A stretch of DNA of 12,585 nucleotides from Treponema sp. (GTDB lineage: Bacteria; Spirochaetota; Spirochaetia; Treponematales; Rectinemataceae), in contig JAAYWE010000312.1 in NCBI GenBank assembly GCA_012516755.1, positions 1-12,585 on the forward strand. The letters run 5' to 3'. The stretch's first letter is position 1, and the number at the start of each line of letters is the position of its first letter. The notes under the pieces were generated by a model. It saw only the letters and a list, made by a program, of their open reading frames with translations. It was not told the DNA's origin and made no database searches. Shown here piece after piece: positions 1 to 6,996 of the stretch. The position numbers and the translations under genes were made by a program.

Positions 1-66
1 AACAGCCGTAACCCGATCATCTTGGCCGATTATAAAAGGCTCCTTCTCTTCTGAAAATGGCATCAT
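1..66 (-). CDS. 5' end of an unidentified gene, possibly a V8-like serine peptidase (partial)
   Basis: Twenty-two codons are open on the minus strand, beginning with two adjacent ATG codons (66-64 and 63-61) and running off the left edge. The first ATG directly abuts the TAA stop of the upstream ABC transporter gene (67-69). An AAGGA lies about 10 nt before it, so this is probably the third gene of that operon. The visible peptide is hydrophilic and has no signal peptide. Its end, FIIGQDDRVTAV, resembles the start of the mature domain of V8-like glutamyl endopeptidases, where an 'IGxDDRxxV' string precedes the trypsin-like fold. That resemblance is from memory and rests on about ten residues; no catalytic residue is visible. 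I am fairly sure a gene starts here and unsure of its identity. Confidence 0.5.
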   Translation of the reverse strand, partial: MMPFSEEKEPFIIGQDDRVTAV

Positions 67-2166
67 TTATTCCATTTCCTTGTTTTGAAGCCTATAGAGA
101 TTCCAATACAAACCATGCAGGGCAATCAACTCATCATGTGTGCCTATCTCTGCCACACGACCTTGTCCAAGTACGATGATCCTATTAGCATCGCGAATGG
201 TTGAAAGCCTATGTGCGATAACGATGCTTGTATGGCCTTTTAGAAGACCTTCGATGCCTCTCTGAAGTAGCTTTTCTGTCTCGGTATCTATAGAACTTGT
301 GGCCTCATCCAGAATAATCACAGATGGCTCATGGGCAAGGACTCTTGCAAAAGAGATTAGTTGTCTTTGACCAAGCGAAAGATTTAGCCCTCCTTCTGAA
401 AGTGGAGTATCGTAGCCTTGAGCCAAGGATGAGATGAAATCATGAGCATAGACGGCTTTTGTAGCTTCTTCCAATTTTTCTTGCGATAGATCGAGCCCAA
501 GGCTTATATTTTCGCGGATCGTTCCCTGAAAAAGAAAAACGTCCTGAGGAACAGATTGAATGAGTTTTCGGATATGCTTCAATGGAAATTGGCCGATAGG
601 CACTCCATCGATCAGAATAGACCCTTTCTGGATATCCCAGAATCGTGCTAATAGATTCGCTATTGTGGATTTTCCTGCGCCAGTATAACCGACAATTGCA
701 ACTTTTTCGCCGGGATTTACAATAAATGATACATCTTTGAGCACCCATTCTTCGTTTTTATAGGCAAACCACACGTGGGAAAGTTCAATATGACCGCGAA
801 TATTCCTAGGGAAGGGCTTGCCTACGAATTCCGGTAGTTGGTCAGGAAGCCTCTCATCTTGGTCTAAAAGACCGAAAATCCTCTCACCACTCGCCATTGC
901 ACTTTGCAAAAGTATATATTTTTCCGATAAATCCTTGATGGGAGAATAGAACATGGAAATTAGGCTGATAAAAGCAATAAGGGTACCAATCGATATTTGC
1001 ATTTTCAGGAATAGAATTGCGCCAAAAAAGATCGCTAGAACCGTCGTTAATGTGGCCATAAAATCGACAAAAGGTCTGAAGGTGGCATAGACATACATCT
1101 CGGCAATATTGGCCTTTAACAGCTGCTTGCTGTTTTTGCTAAAATTTTCAGAAACCTTATCTTCTTGGACAAAGAGCTTGACGATATCTATTCCTGATAT
1201 GTGTTCCGAGAGATAAGAATTTACCTTGCTCGTCCAATAGCGTTGATTTCTGAAAGCATCTCGCGCCTTAATGCGTGCAATTGCAGCGGCGATAAAGACA
1301 AATGGCATTGTAGTCAATACGATTAATGCTAGCTTCCAACTCAACAAGAAGAGCACTATTAGAGACCCTATCATGATAGAAGCATCTTTGATGAAAGCGC
1401 TCAACACATCGCTAAAGAACTGGCTGATGACTTCTATATCGCTCGTTAATCTCGTAACCAAGCGCCCCACGGGTTGCCTCGAAAGATAAGAAAGCGACTG
1501 CTCCATCACATGGTGGAATAGCTCAAGGCGCATATCCTTCATGATCAATGTTGAAATCTGATTCGTGAACCATGTCATAGCGAAGGTTGCGCCAAGTACG
1601 ATCAATAGCACAACCAACAAAATGAATCCAAAGCGTAAGAGTGATTTATCGTCTGCTGCTCGAAGAATCGCGGCATCTTCAGATTTTAGGGTCCTCATAA
1701 CCGAAGATGGAATCACCCCCCATTTGTCCGAAAGCTCTGCTTTGGGGATTCCATCCATAACAGACAGCTTTTTATTTCGCATTGGATCAAGAGGAAATAC
1801 ATAGCTCGCTTCATTATCAAGGAGGCCTTGTTCGCGGAGATGATCTCTTTCGGCCATTGTAAGCCCTGCGAGATTAGAGGAGCGCACATAGATGCGTCCG
1901 CCAATCTCAACTTCGTGAGAACTATCATTTCCAGGCAGCATGGAAAGCGCAGAGGGATCTAATCCATACCAATCTCGAACAACTGAATCATCGATGGCAC
2001 GTCTTATAATTGTAGGAGATATAAGTTCTCCGGTAGTAGCTATTGCCAGGGCTAGAATAGCTATAATTGCATATACTCCATATGGTTTGAGATAAAGAAG
2101 AATTCTGCGCGCAATCTGTGCATCATAGCCCTTTGTGACAGGCTCTGCATCAAAGTATTCATCCAT
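67..2166 (-). CDS. ABC exporter half-transporter with catalytic ATP site, BmrD/YheH-like
   Basis: This 699-residue protein fuses a six-helix exporter membrane domain (about 20-420) to a nucleotide-binding domain (about 455-699). The ATPase motifs are Walker A GYTGAGKST (493-501), Q-loop Gln541, signature LSLGQ (596-600), Walker B ending Asp620 with catalytic Glu621, and H-loop His652. The signature departs from LSGGQ at its third residue, as in the BmrD-type subunit of heterodimeric exporters. A hydrophilic insert of about 120 residues (55-175) separates TM1 (about 31-52) from TM2 (about 178-200). BmrD has an extracytoplasmic domain at the same place, which explains the length above the usual 580-620. 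The start codon lies inside the end of the partner gene (8-nt overlap), implying translational coupling. The pair should form an inner-membrane exporter driven by ATP hydrolysis. Substrate is unknown; drug or lipid export is likely by family. Confidence 0.93.
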   Translation of the reverse strand: MDEYFDAEPVTKGYDAQIARRILLYLKPYGVYAIIAILALAIATTGELISPTIIRRAIDDSVVRDWYGLDPSALSMLPGNDSSHEVEIGGRIYVRSSNLAGLTMAERDHLREQGLLDNEASYVFPLDPMRNKKLSVMDGIPKAELSDKWGVIPSSVMRTLKSEDAAILRAADDKSLLRFGFILLVVLLIVLGATFAMTWFTNQISTLIMKDMRLELFHHVMEQSLSYLSRQPVGRLVTRLTSDIEVISQFFSDVLSAFIKDASIMIGSLIVLFLLSWKLALIVLTTMPFVFIAAAIARIKARDAFRNQRYWTSKVNSYLSEHISGIDIVKLFVQEDKVSENFSKNSKQLLKANIAEMYVYATFRPFVDFMATLTTVLAIFFGAILFLKMQISIGTLIAFISLISMFYSPIKDLSEKYILLQSAMASGERIFGLLDQDERLPDQLPEFVGKPFPRNIRGHIELSHVWFAYKNEEWVLKDVSFIVNPGEKVAIVGYTGAGKSTIANLLARFWDIQKGSILIDGVPIGQFPLKHIRKLIQSVPQDVFLFQGTIRENISLGLDLSQEKLEEATKAVYAHDFISSLAQGYDTPLSEGGLNLSLGQRQLISFARVLAHEPSVIILDEATSSIDTETEKLLQRGIEGLLKGHTSIVIAHRLSTIRDANRIIVLGQGRVAEIGTHDELIALHGLYWNLYRLQNKEME

Positions 2167-4000
2167 AGATTTTTTCCTCTGACACAGAAGTATCTTGCCC
2201 TAATGGTTTTTCTCTTGATAATGTTTCTCTTTGAGAAATATTATTCTTAATAGAATCGATAGAGACCTGTTGCTCAAGTTGCTGCAAAGCCGCAATTCTT
2301 GCATAGAAACCTTCGCTTTCCGCCATTAGCTCTTCATGTGAACCCTGCTGGATTATCTCTCCGCTATCGAGCACTATGATATAATCCGCATTACGCAGGG
2401 TCGAAATTCGGTGCGAGACGATTATGGTAGTCTTGGCTTTTCTCTCATCTATGAGAGAGCTAAGAATATGCTCTTCGGTTTGCGCATCCACAGCGGATAA
2501 GGCATCATCTAGTAAGAGAATATTTGGATCGGCCGCAAGGGCTCTGGCCAGAGCAATCCTTTGCTTTTGGCCTCCAGAGAGCGTTATTCCTCTTTCTCCC
2601 ACAACTGTCTCCCACCCATCGGGGAAAAGTTGATAGTCATGATCGATTCCAGAAATCTTAGTTATAGCCTTAAAGCGTTCGGGGCTGATATTATGCGCAG
2701 AAAAAAGGATGTTATGCTCGATGGTATCTGAGAATAGGAAGCTCTCCTGGGGCACCATTCCGAAAGCAGATCGAAGCTCACGTAATCCATATGACCATAT
2801 ATCTATATTGCCAATAAATACATGGCCTTCTCCGGGTTCTAGCATTCTAGGAAGGATTTTTAATAGTGTGCTCTTGCCAGATCCCACTTTTCCGAGAATT
2901 CCTAACATCGAGCCTTCAGGAATGTGAACAGAAATGTCCTTTAAGGCGGGCTTCTGCGAGCCTGGATAAATATAATAAAGTCTCTTAATATCGATATCTC
3001 CGCGGGGCGTCTTTCTTATGCAATTGGATGATTCCTTGATTTCAGGCGCCGTTCTGAGAATTTGGTTTATTCTCTTCAAGCTTGCGGCACCCCGTTGGAC
3101 GATATTCACGGTAAAACCAGCGCTCATCAGCGGCCATACCAGCATTTCGAGATACGAAAGCATAGCGATGATCGAACCTGGCGTCATTTTGTTCCGAATT
3201 GAAGCCCTACCGCCAAAGATTATAAGGAGTATCGTGCTCAATCCGGAGAGAAAAGTGATGAAAGGGAAAAAGAAGCCTGAAGTCTTTACGAGATCCATGA
3301 TGGCATTCTTATAATCGGTATTGGCCATTGAGAATCTGTTATAAAAATAATCCTCTTTTACGAAGGATTTTACAATGCGGATGCCAGAAAGGGATTCCTG
3401 GGCGATATTCGACAAGTAACCATAGATATCCTGAATCTTCTTGAATAGTCTCCCGACTATTCGGCCAAAGAGAAGGATCAAGGCAGTAATCAAAGGCAAA
3501 GGAAGGATTATCCAGGCAGCAACCGCAGAATTGTTCAAGAACATTGCAGCTATAATCATGGCTGTCATGAAAATGCCATCGATAAGAGATACAAATCCCA
3601 TACCGGTTGCTTGGCGAATTGTGCTTATATCGTTGGTTGCCCTGGCCATTAGATCGCCTGTAGTATTCTCCCTAAAGAAGTTGCCCGACATCGACAAGAT
3701 ATGTGAGAATAGCCTATCTCTCATCTCTGCCTCGATTCGTCTGCTTGCAATATTGATAAAGTACCGCCAGAAGAATCGTCCTATAGATATCAAGAGCGCA
3801 AGCAATAGCATATGAACCAAAGGATCAATGATGTCAACAAGAGCAAAAGCTCCGCTAGAAATGCGATCTATAGCTATTTGAATATATCGGGGAATGAGAA
3901 CCTGGCTTGCATCTACTACAATAAGGCATAAGATGCCGGCAACATATCGATATCTATAGCTTCTCAGATGAGGTAACAGCGTTGCGTATTCCTTAAGCAT
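2159..4000 (-). CDS. ABC exporter half-transporter with degenerate Walker B, BmrC/YheI-like
   Basis: This 613-residue partner has a six-helix exporter domain (about 1-310) followed by a nucleotide-binding domain. Walker A is GKVGSGKST (370-378), Q-loop Gln418, signature LSGGQ (474-478), Walker B LLLDD with Asp499 where the catalytic glutamate normally sits, and H-loop His530. A canonical signature with Asp for Glu is the hallmark of the BmrC/TM287-type subunit. Its Walker motifs pair with the partner's altered signature to make the non-hydrolytic site. There is no long TM1-TM2 insert. A hydrophilic tail of about 35 residues follows the NBD. It is the first gene of the operon. No Shine-Dalgarno sequence precedes ATG 4000, but a promoter-like element ends 8 nt upstream, so the mRNA may be nearly leaderless. 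Confidence 0.93.
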   Translation of the reverse strand: MLKEYATLLPHLRSYRYRYVAGILCLIVVDASQVLIPRYIQIAIDRISSGAFALVDIIDPLVHMLLLALLISIGRFFWRYFINIASRRIEAEMRDRLFSHILSMSGNFFRENTTGDLMARATNDISTIRQATGMGFVSLIDGIFMTAMIIAAMFLNNSAVAAWIILPLPLITALILLFGRIVGRLFKKIQDIYGYLSNIAQESLSGIRIVKSFVKEDYFYNRFSMANTDYKNAIMDLVKTSGFFFPFITFLSGLSTILLIIFGGRASIRNKMTPGSIIAMLSYLEMLVWPLMSAGFTVNIVQRGAASLKRINQILRTAPEIKESSNCIRKTPRGDIDIKRLYYIYPGSQKPALKDISVHIPEGSMLGILGKVGSGKSTLLKILPRMLEPGEGHVFIGNIDIWSYGLRELRSAFGMVPQESFLFSDTIEHNILFSAHNISPERFKAITKISGIDHDYQLFPDGWETVVGERGITLSGGQKQRIALARALAADPNILLLDDALSAVDAQTEEHILSSLIDERKAKTTIIVSHRISTLRNADYIIVLDSGEIIQQGSHEELMAESEGFYARIAALQQLEQQVSIDSIKNNISQRETLSREKPLGQDTSVSEEKIYG

Positions 4001-4008
4001 ATATCTTT

Positions 4009-4037
4009 ATTCTAACGATGGCTTGGAAACTCAGCAA
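4009..4037 (-). promoter_or_regulatory. Candidate sigma70-type promoter of the ABC exporter operon
   Basis: On the minus strand TTGCTG (4037-4032), a 17-bp spacer and TAGAAT (4014-4009) lie 8 nt before the ATG at 4000. The predicted transcription start would be at or next to the start codon. The -10 matches five of six consensus bases and the -35 matches three of six. No ribosome binding site competes with this reading. It is a pattern match only. Confidence 0.35.
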
Positions 4038-4041
4038 GGAG

Positions 4042-4070
4042 TTGCTTGAATCGGAGTCTTCTGCCATATT
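4042..4070 (+). promoter_or_regulatory. Candidate sigma70-type promoter of rnhA
   Basis: TTGCTT (4042-4047), a 17-bp spacer and CATATT (4065-4070) end 6 nt before the rnhA ATG, the spacing expected for a leaderless transcript. Both hexamers are imperfect: three of six and four of six consensus bases. It is arranged back to back with the ABC operon promoter (the two -35 elements are 4 bp apart). Confidence 0.28.
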
Positions 4071-4076
4071 GCATCC

Positions 4077-4586
4077 ATGAATCAGCAAGAATTCCTTGTA
4101 TATACTGATGGCGGATGCAAAGGTAATCCTGGGCCTGGTGGATGGGCTTATGTAATGCACTATGGCGACCGATATCGAGAAGCATGGGGTGGAGAGCTTT
4201 ATACCACAAATAATAGGATGGAACTCATTGCTGTTATCAAAGCGCTGTCCTTTCTAAAATCAAGAATAGAAAATGCTAGTTCTTCGGTTTCCGAAGAATC
4301 ACTAGAAGCCCCCTCTTGGACAAGAGCTAAAATCAATATATTCACCGATTCGATGTATGTAAAAAATGGTATTACTGAATGGCTGATAGAATGGAAAAAA
4401 CGCGGCTGGAAAACCTCTGCAAAAAAGCCTGTAAAGAATCTCGAGCTATGGCAAGAATTGGATAGCCTATGTTGCGAGCTAAAGCCTCATTTCGAGTGGA
4501 TAGAAGGACATTCAGGCAACATCGACAACGAACGTTGTGACAGATTGGTCCATCTCGCCATAGAAGATGTACTTTGCCAGAAATAG
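4077..4586 (+). CDS. rnhA: Ribonuclease HI
   Basis: The enzyme cleaves the RNA strand of RNA-DNA hybrids (R-loops, Okazaki primers) with two metal ions. The 169-residue protein shows the full RNase H fold in order: YTDGGCKGNPGPGGWAY with Asp11, NNRMEL with Glu49, FTDSMYV with Asp91, WKTSAKKPVKNLELW (the basic substrate-binding region), and GHSGNIDNERCD with His145 and Asp155. These match the E. coli Asp10, Glu48, Asp70, His124 and Asp134 set. A Ser/Glu-rich insert of about 20 residues (about 63-83) before the third strand makes it longer than E. coli RNase HI (155). It is divergent from the ABC operon. No convincing Shine-Dalgarno precedes ATG 4077; GGAG at 4053-4056 is about 20 nt away. Identity is secure. 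Confidence 0.96.
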   Translation: MNQQEFLVYTDGGCKGNPGPGGWAYVMHYGDRYREAWGGELYTTNNRMELIAVIKALSFLKSRIENASSSVSEESLEAPSWTRAKINIFTDSMYVKNGITEWLIEWKKRGWKTSAKKPVKNLELWQELDSLCCELKPHFEWIEGHSGNIDNERCDRLVHLAIEDVLCQK

Positions 4587-4671
4587 AGACTACTGCTACG
4601 AACCTTGTGTATAAAAAGTTGAAGTAAGAAACAGGAAATAGAACGAATAAGGGGAGAACAAGGAGCTAACT

Positions 4672-4734
4672 ATGCAGACTTTCCCTTTCTGCCCTAATCC
4701 CAAATGCCTCTATAATATATACAATCATTTTTAA
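4672..4734 (+). CDS. 20-codon ORF with CPNPKC motif; possible relic of a transposase zinc-binding head
   Basis: An AAGGAG seven bases before ATG 4672 introduces a 20-codon ORF with the string FPFCPNPKCLYN and a stop at 4732. Cys-X4-Cys with CPNPxC is common at the extreme N-terminus of some insertion-sequence transposases and other zinc-ribbon proteins (recalled, not searched). It lies in the 156-bp gap between the convergent rnhA and lipoprotein genes, a typical place for element remnants. No further transposase sequence, inverted ends or target duplication is visible. It could be a decayed IS start, a real micropeptide, or chance. Confidence 0.25.
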   Translation: MQTFPFCPNPKCLYNIYNHF

Positions 4735-4742
4735 GAGAATTC

Positions 4743-6200
4743 TCAACGCAAAGCAGCCAATAGTTCCTTGGCAAAAACTTGACCACCAAGTGTCCTGAGT
4801 GCCGAGGAAATTGCCTCTGCCTCAGAAAGCCCCATACCCTGAGCGCCCTTGCTCCCCGAATAGAGAGTATTTCCTTCTATCAAATCAATTGCACTCAGAG
4901 AACCTGCTACCGAAGCGATAAAGAAACCATCCTCTTTCCCAATCGAAATCAGCTCAACGCAAGCCAAAACAAAGCGCATGGCTTCAGCTGGAGCAATAGC
5001 TCTTAGCCGATCAATATCAGGCTGTCCGGACTCTGCAGAGATCTTTGTCGTAAAGATAGAGAAGCCTTCATTTACGAGTGCTTCTTCAAGGCTCTTTGAA
5101 AACGGTTCAGGATCTAGGCTGCCCTTTTGGGCTTCGCTCTTAAGATAGACTCCAATCGCTGTAGGAACATTCTTAGCCGCTGAGATTACCTTATAGCTCA
5201 TAGATGCCCTTATGCCCGACAATTCGCTTTCTAATGCATCTATGTAGGGCAATGCCCATTTTGGTAATCCTCCCAGAATATCTGCAATGCTACCAAAATC
5301 CAACTGAGCAGTCACTTGATACTTGCCAGCTAATTCTATTGGAGGGACATCGAATGAAACGATGCCGTCTTGGTTGGTGAATACTTGTTGTGTAGCGGTA
5401 CCTATTCGGCCTGAAGTCAGTCTTCGCGGATAAGTTATAGCAATCGGAGCACCCGGGACTCCTTCTTCTCTTCCTCCGCGATTAGCTATGAGTTTCACCG
5501 TAATAAATGGAACCTTTGCACCGCCCAGCTGAATTTCAATATTCGATGGAGATAATATTGCCAATCTGAGAGTGGCGGCTAATTCGGAAGCTTTCTTTGC
5601 ATTTCGAGCGAGCTTTATCTGTGCATTCTCTACCTCAGAGCTTGCAGCCGCCGACATGGCTTCTGCATAAGCGCGAATAGCATCTATCAAGAGCCCCTCA
5701 TTGGCTGCGGCATCACCCTTCTGTTCAGGTATAGCAACCGCATCGGCTTTTTCCTTGAGTAATGATTCCATCCGAGCTTTCTCTTTATTTAGCTCCTTTG
5801 TTTCATATCGAGCGAGTACATGCACTGTATATAACCCACTTTTTTTATCCTGTTCTATAAATTTTTCGACCACCTCAAAACCCGAAAGCCGACCTTTAGC
5901 CTCTGTTTTGACTGTCTGTGTTATTTGGGCTTCATATTCACTGAGAGAAGCTCTTGCTTCGGCGCTGGAAGCCACGCTTATCGATACTCCCATGTATTGC
6001 ATAATACCCGCAATTAAAGCCGCGGTTGCATCATTTAGGGCAGTCGCGCTATCCTTTGCCGAAGAAGAACCTACAAAATAAGTATATTTTGCATCAGGGC
6101 TTGGCGTTTTCTTTACCCATTCTGGAATGCTTGGCACACTAGCGCAACTAGTCACAAGCCCGAAAAGAACAACCAGACATATAATGATGCTCTTTCTCAT
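4743..6200 (-). CDS. Multidomain lipoprotein: LPP20-like, Ig-like and CsgG/FlgT-like modules
   Basis: This 485-residue predicted lipoprotein has a signal peptide with lipobox LVTSC and lipidated Cys19. An LPP20/FlgT-N-like domain follows (about 26-135): PEWVKKTP, a YFVGSSSAKDSATALNDA segment and a helix of small residues are typical. Next come a helical, Ala- and Lys-rich linker (about 135-215), a beta-rich Ig-like or carboxypeptidase-regulatory-like segment (about 218-302) ending in a TNQDGIVSFDV turn, and a C-terminal alpha/beta domain (about 335-485). The last resembles the CsgG/FlgT/LpoB family of periplasmic nucleotide-binding-like folds. AGAGGA lies 7 nt before ATG 6200. It is the last gene of the three-lipoprotein operon, 104 nt after the second. 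Probably outer-membrane anchored and facing the periplasm. Exact function is unknown; the LPP20-like assignment is the firmest part. Confidence 0.85.
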   Translation of the reverse strand: MRKSIIICLVVLFGLVTSCASVPSIPEWVKKTPSPDAKYTYFVGSSSAKDSATALNDATAALIAGIMQYMGVSISVASSAEARASLSEYEAQITQTVKTEAKGRLSGFEVVEKFIEQDKKSGLYTVHVLARYETKELNKEKARMESLLKEKADAVAIPEQKGDAAANEGLLIDAIRAYAEAMSAAASSEVENAQIKLARNAKKASELAATLRLAILSPSNIEIQLGGAKVPFITVKLIANRGGREEGVPGAPIAITYPRRLTSGRIGTATQQVFTNQDGIVSFDVPPIELAGKYQVTAQLDFGSIADILGGLPKWALPYIDALESELSGIRASMSYKVISAAKNVPTAIGVYLKSEAQKGSLDPEPFSKSLEEALVNEGFSIFTTKISAESGQPDIDRLRAIAPAEAMRFVLACVELISIGKEDGFFIASVAGSLSAIDLIEGNTLYSGSKGAQGMGLSEAEAISSALRTLGGQVFAKELLAALR

Positions 6201-6241
6201 TTATCATTCCTCTCTGGGTAAGAAAACCTATGATATATTTA

Positions 6242-6285
6242 GGAGAGCCTCGGCATCATATCTTATACCATGCACCGAGGCCTCC
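6242..6285 (-). repeat. Intergenic stem-loop between the second and third lipoprotein genes
   Basis: A strong inverted repeat fills the middle of the 104-nt gap. GGAG (6242-6245), a one-base bulge, GCCTCGG (6247-6253) and CAT (6254-6256) pair with ATG (6270-6272), a two-base bulge, CCGAGGC (6275-6281) and CTCC (6282-6285), around a 13-nt AT-rich loop. No T-run follows on either strand, so it is not a classical terminator. It could protect or process the operon mRNA and lower expression of the last gene, or act as an attenuator. The pairing is seen; the function is inferred. Confidence 0.6.
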
Positions 6286-6304
6286 CCATGAAAGGATTTT
6301 CTCA

Positions 6305-6958
6305 TCAATCAGATTCGCCAAAGAAATCTTTGGTTACTGTGTTCTGAACTAGATCCATTGCACGCTTCTGCTCAGGCGTTGGAGGCTCGCCCCCTGCCAT
6401 CTGAGAGAATAGCATATCAAACTGTTTTTGAAGCATATTCTTATCGATCGCCCATAGCTGAATTACCCGATAAATTTGCTTGTCAGGCTTATTTTCCGGA
6501 GTATAGGTCTGGACCTTAACCCACCAATCAGCCTCCATCCTAAAGCCAGAGAATGTAGCTTCTCCCACACTCATGACAAAACGCTCGCCATATGCGCCAA
6601 AATTCTTGGAATCCGCATCTGCTACGTTTGCACCTTTGAATGCATCTTTCACTCGCGTTGATAAATAGCGAGCAATCTCGGTATCAGCCTGCATTCGCTC
6701 CGCGAGCAATTGTGCACTCTGGAGATTCTGAGCTTCAAATTGAGCTATAAAAACCACTTTATCTTTATAATCGGGTAGTTTTTCAATATCTCTGTAGCCA
6801 CCTATAATTGCAAGCTCTACCCATTTTGGTGTTTTTAAGCCGTATGCAGTGCCTTTATCCTCAATCAGCACTTCACCCTTTCTAAGGGGGGGCTTAGTAC
6901 CGCATGAGATGATCAGTGCAGCGACTAGCAAAACCAATACCGCCTTTCTTGCTTTCAT
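6305..6958 (-). CDS. LPP20-family-like lipoprotein
   Basis: This 217-residue predicted lipoprotein has signal peptide residues 1-18 with lipobox IISC and Cys19. The body resembles an LPP20/FlgP-like domain: TPKWVELA near residue 43, then a beta strand VVFIAQFEAQN, a long amphipathic helix with AERMQADTEIARYLSTRV (about 80-103), and strands around 130-165 (FSGFRMEADWWVKVQ, QIYRVIQLWAID). LPP20-type proteins sit on the periplasmic side of the outer membrane; FlgP of Vibrio belongs to this family. GGAGG (6964-6968) precedes ATG 6958, and the gene begins 38 nt after its upstream neighbour, so co-transcription is likely. Molecular role unknown. Confidence 0.85.
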   Translation of the reverse strand: MKARKAVLVLLVAALIISCGTKPPLRKGEVLIEDKGTAYGLKTPKWVELAIIGGYRDIEKLPDYKDKVVFIAQFEAQNLQSAQLLAERMQADTEIARYLSTRVKDAFKGANVADADSKNFGAYGERFVMSVGEATFSGFRMEADWWVKVQTYTPENKPDKQIYRVIQLWAIDKNMLQKQFDMLFSQMAGGEPPTPEQKRAMDLVQNTVTKDFFGESD

Positions 6959-6996
6959 CTTTTCCTCCTAATAATGAACAACATTATGAAAATGCA

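Noticed and set aside
3018..3815. Plus-strand open frames opposite the 613-residue ABC gene (98 and 124 codons)
   Set aside because: They lie entirely antisense to a well-conserved ABC transporter and encode basic, low-information peptides with no recognisable motif.
4735..4744. Palindrome GAGAATTCTC at the 3' end of the lipoprotein gene, considered as a terminator
   Set aside because: It has no loop and no T-run on the minus strand; it is too short to call.
6971..6987. ATAATG/CATTAT hairpin between the first two lipoprotein genes
   Set aside because: A 6-bp AT-rich stem is too weak to support a regulatory call, and such repeats are common in this composition.
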